9,107 bases of DNA from a candidate division WOR-3 bacterium (GTDB lineage: Bacteria > Hydrothermota > UBA3072). Location of the stretch: NCBI GenBank assembly GCA_039804165.1, contig JBDRZZ010000037.1, positions 1 to 9,107 of the forward strand, written 5' to 3'. The notes under the pieces are model-generated. The model had not been told where the DNA came from and did not search any database. It saw nothing but the letters and a program-made list of their open reading frames with translations. This document shows, in pieces, positions 7,345-9,107 of this stretch (the first letter of the stretch is position 1; each line of letters opens with the position of its first letter). The translations under genes and the position numbers were made by a program.

Positions 7345-8517
7345 CTACTTAATTGGGATTTCCCTTACCACTATTGTCTTTGTCAGTTGGTCATGGACAA
7401 GCCTTCTTGAAAAGAGGTAGGGGAGGAGCATTCCAAGACCTGCGGGGAGAATTAGAGCGATAAGGAGGATAGAGCGAATTATAGATTGAAAAATAGTGGG
7501 TGGAAGTCCGCTTTCCTGCTGGACAACTCTTATCTGAGTGAGCCAGTCTCCTGGGGTTCTACCCTTCCATAAAGCCAAGAAAAGGGATAGATATATTGCA
7601 AAGATTATCATTTCTATTCCTGTTAAATGGAAATAGTTGAGTTCAAGGACAGGCTTGCTTTCCTTTTGCACAACAATTTTTCCAGGCTCAGCCTCCACAT
7701 GACCAACAGGAGTTTCAAGTTCAAGTTTCTTATCGTATGCTTTTAATTTTCCTGCGGGTGTTTCCATTTGCACCACCGGTTTTGATTCGCCAGGCTTAGG
7801 AAGGGGTGGAGAAACTTTTATTAATGGATGTATGAGAATTCCTGATATTATACCTAACGAGCTCATAAAAATTAGAACATCCATATAAAAAGAGACTAGT
7901 CTCCTCCACCAGGGGGCTATTTTAAAAGCTGGTTTTCCATCATCAGTAGCAATTAAAGGTTTCCTTTCTTTATAATGGGTGGGAATTGAATATATGTTTA
8001 CAGGATGGGGAAAACCCTTAAATTGGAAAGGAATTAGTGGAATTGCTTCATATTCAGAAGTTTTACTTATTCTATAAGCTTCTTCTGTGATGCAAATACA
8101 TCCTCCCTTCACTGATTGAGAGAGTCTGAAGACAAGATTGACAGCGTCGCCATGAATGTCGCCTTCATCATCAATTCCCACTTCTCCAACATGGATAGCT
8201 ATTTTTAACCTTGGTTTTTTTATATCCTTTGGGGCTTCAGGAATGGAGTGTTCCTGTAAAGCTTTTCCTGCGTTAACTGCTGAGGTAACAGTCTCAAATA
8301 CGCACAGAAAACCGTCTCCGAGAGTTTTTATTATTTTCCCGCCATGTTTTGAGATAATCTCTTCAACCAGTTTCCTGTGTTCTTTTATAAAATTTTCAAT
8401 AAACTCTCTTTCAGTCTGGAAGGAAAGCCCGGAAAAACCTTCAAGATCTGTTACCAAAATGGCAAGAATTTTTCTTTGCACATTTTTTATTTTACTTCTA
8501 ATTTTTTGGATTTCCAA
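7345..8517 (-). CDS. Class III adenylyl cyclase fused to an RDD membrane domain
   Basis: Predicted to make cAMP from ATP at the inner face of the membrane. The 390 residues comprise a class III cyclase domain (about 16-180) and an RDD-family membrane domain (about 200-386). Catalytic positions fit the canonical spacing: metal-binding D24 (VTDLEGFS) and D68 (KTLGDGF), purine-selecting K64 and D120, transition-state N127 and R131 (GDAVNLVFRL). Lys plus Asp at the selecting positions points to ATP rather than GTP. The RDD part shows APWWRRLVSFYMD and RTPGDWL, with membrane segments near 208-230, 298-316 and 343-366. A charged, beta-prone insert (about 231-297) separates the first two. The start is a TTG with no clear ribosome binding site; an in-frame stop lies three codons upstream, and GTG at codon 13 (8481-8479) is the alternative. 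The gene ends naturally beside mobile-element debris. Confidence 0.9.
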   Translation of the reverse strand: MEIQKIRSKIKNVQRKILAILVTDLEGFSGLSFQTEREFIENFIKEHRKLVEEIISKHGGKIIKTLGDGFLCVFETVTSAVNAGKALQEHSIPEAPKDIKKPRLKIAIHVGEVGIDDEGDIHGDAVNLVFRLSQSVKGGCICITEEAYRISKTSEYEAIPLIPFQFKGFPHPVNIYSIPTHYKERKPLIATDDGKPAFKIAPWWRRLVSFYMDVLIFMSSLGIISGILIHPLIKVSPPLPKPGESKPVVQMETPAGKLKAYDKKLELETPVGHVEAEPGKIVVQKESKPVLELNYFHLTGIEMIIFAIYLSLFLALWKGRTPGDWLTQIRVVQQESGLPPTIFQSIIRSILLIALILPAGLGMLLPYLFSRRLVHDQLTKTIVVREIPIK

Positions 8518-8605
8518 AAAATTTTAAAAAGTAACGAAGAGGTTTTCTATCCGAGATGGCAGAGTAAAGTTGAATTCAGTATCTAAAGTATCTATAAAAC
8601 GAATT

Positions 8606-8620
8606 ATCCTTTAATAGGAT
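8606..8620 (-). terminator. Small hairpin between the small exported-protein gene and the cyclase gene
   Basis: ATCCT (8606-8610) and AGGAT (8616-8620) pair around TTAAT, 13 bp after the stop of the small gene. On the minus strand it is followed by AATTCGTTTT. The five-pair stem is weak, so transcription may well read through into the cyclase gene. The rest of the 115-bp gap shows only a short direct repeat (AGTATCTA twice, near 8579-8595). Confidence 0.25.
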
Positions 8621-8632
8621 TTAAAAGCTTTA

Positions 8633-9094
8633 TTACTCCAGCCATATTTTGATAACAGATTCTTCATCTTCAAAGAGGAACAGTTCCATTGAGCCAATTC
8701 TTTTGAGATCTTGGATAATTCCTCTGAGATTTATTTCAGTTTTTTCATTTCTTATTCTGCAGTTTTTGCTTGATTTTAGTAATGTTTCAAGAAACGGAAG
8801 ATAAATTCTTATTTCCGTATCTTCCTTTCCTACTTTCTTTTTCTCACTGATGCAGATTTTTAGCCATTTTGCCTCCTTAAGATTTTTTGAAGATATTAAA
8901 AATTCTTCAGCTTTTGCAACTTTTTTAATTATTTTTAAGTCTTCTTTATCAGAAGAAAGCCCTTGCGAGTTAAGGGCTATAATTAGAACCAATAGAAAAA
9001 CACAGAAATACATAAATTTTACTTTTTCTTTAATTTTGTTGAATCTTGTCTTTTGGATTTTACCTTTTAAATTAAATATTTTCATCCCTTTCAT
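8633..9094 (-). CDS. Small membrane-anchored or secreted protein of unknown function
   Basis: The protein has 153 residues and I do not recognise a named family with confidence. The N-terminus is strongly basic (residues 1-26), followed by a hydrophobic segment at about 27-43 and NSQGLSSD, which fits a signal peptide or an N-terminal anchor. The remainder is Lys/Glu-rich. It contains a strand-like WLKICISEK (77-85), a helix around IYLPFLETLLKSS, a second helix in INLRGIIQDLKRIG, and a final strand-like VIKIWLE. This strand-helix-helix-strand order resembles small C-terminal modules seen in bacterial SHOCT-like or DUF proteins, but that is a weak resemblance. The start has a strong AGGAGG at 9104-9099. 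The gene lies 115 bp upstream of the cyclase in the same direction, so the two may share a transcript. Confidence 0.75.
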   Translation of the reverse strand: MKGMKIFNLKGKIQKTRFNKIKEKVKFMYFCVFLLVLIIALNSQGLSSDKEDLKIIKKVAKAEEFLISSKNLKEAKWLKICISEKKKVGKEDTEIRIYLPFLETLLKSSKNCRIRNEKTEINLRGIIQDLKRIGSMELFLFEDEESVIKIWLE

Positions 9095-9098
9095 ATTT

Positions 9099-9104
9099 CC
9101 TCCT
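9099..9104 (-). promoter_or_regulatory. Ribosome binding site of the small exported-protein gene
   Basis: On the minus strand this reads AGGAGG with a 4-nt spacer to the ATG at 9094-9092. It favours this start over the ATG three codons later, whose spacing would be 13 nt. Confidence 0.7.
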
Positions 9105-9107
9105 ATT

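Noticed and set aside
7318-7410. Tail of the integrase frame after HFEV
   Set aside because: The residues do not match the integrase catalytic core and are largely antisense to the cyclase C-terminus; the real similarity ends near 7317.
8156-8586. Two overlapping plus-strand frames over the cyclase N-terminus
   Set aside because: Both are largely antisense to the cyclase domain, whose catalytic residues are intact on the minus strand.

Overview
The window looks like part of an AT-rich bacterial genome. It has strong AGGAGG-type ribosome binding sites, a -35/-10 promoter, and bacterial signalling families (a Hanks-type Ser/Thr kinase and a class III cyclase fused to an RDD domain). These families, an NHL propeller protein and several transposase remnants suggest an uncultured candidate-phylum bacterium. 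No marker gene is present, so this placement is weak.

Layout from left to right. (1) 1-334, minus strand: the N-terminal 111 codons of a DUF772 (IS5/IS1182-like) transposase that runs off the left edge. (2) 470-1480, plus strand: a membrane-anchored or exported NHL-repeat protein with six blades of exactly 47 residues, followed by a possible terminator. (3) 1563-5627, minus strand: a very large (1354 aa) Ser/Thr protein kinase with a zinc ribbon, a complete kinase domain, a large extracytoplasmic region (TolB-N-like, TPR, PQQ-like strands) and seven further membrane segments. It has its own good promoter at 5649-5677. (4) 5757-7320: a mobile-element scar made of an IS1634/IS4-type transposase cut off just after its catalytic Glu (minus), back to back with a fragment of an integrase HTH region (plus). 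(5) 7345-8517, minus strand: an adenylyl cyclase fused to an RDD membrane domain. All six canonical catalytic residues are present, and there is an unusual extracytoplasmic insert. (6) 8633-9094, minus strand: a small membrane-anchored or secreted protein of unknown function.

Taken together, the right two-thirds reads as a minus-strand envelope-signalling neighbourhood: a small exported protein, a membrane cyclase and a membrane kinase. Degenerate insertion sequences now separate the cyclase from the kinase. The promoter in front of the kinase suggests it can be transcribed on its own. No RNA genes, CRISPR arrays or origins were seen, and no gene-free stretch exceeds 300 bases.
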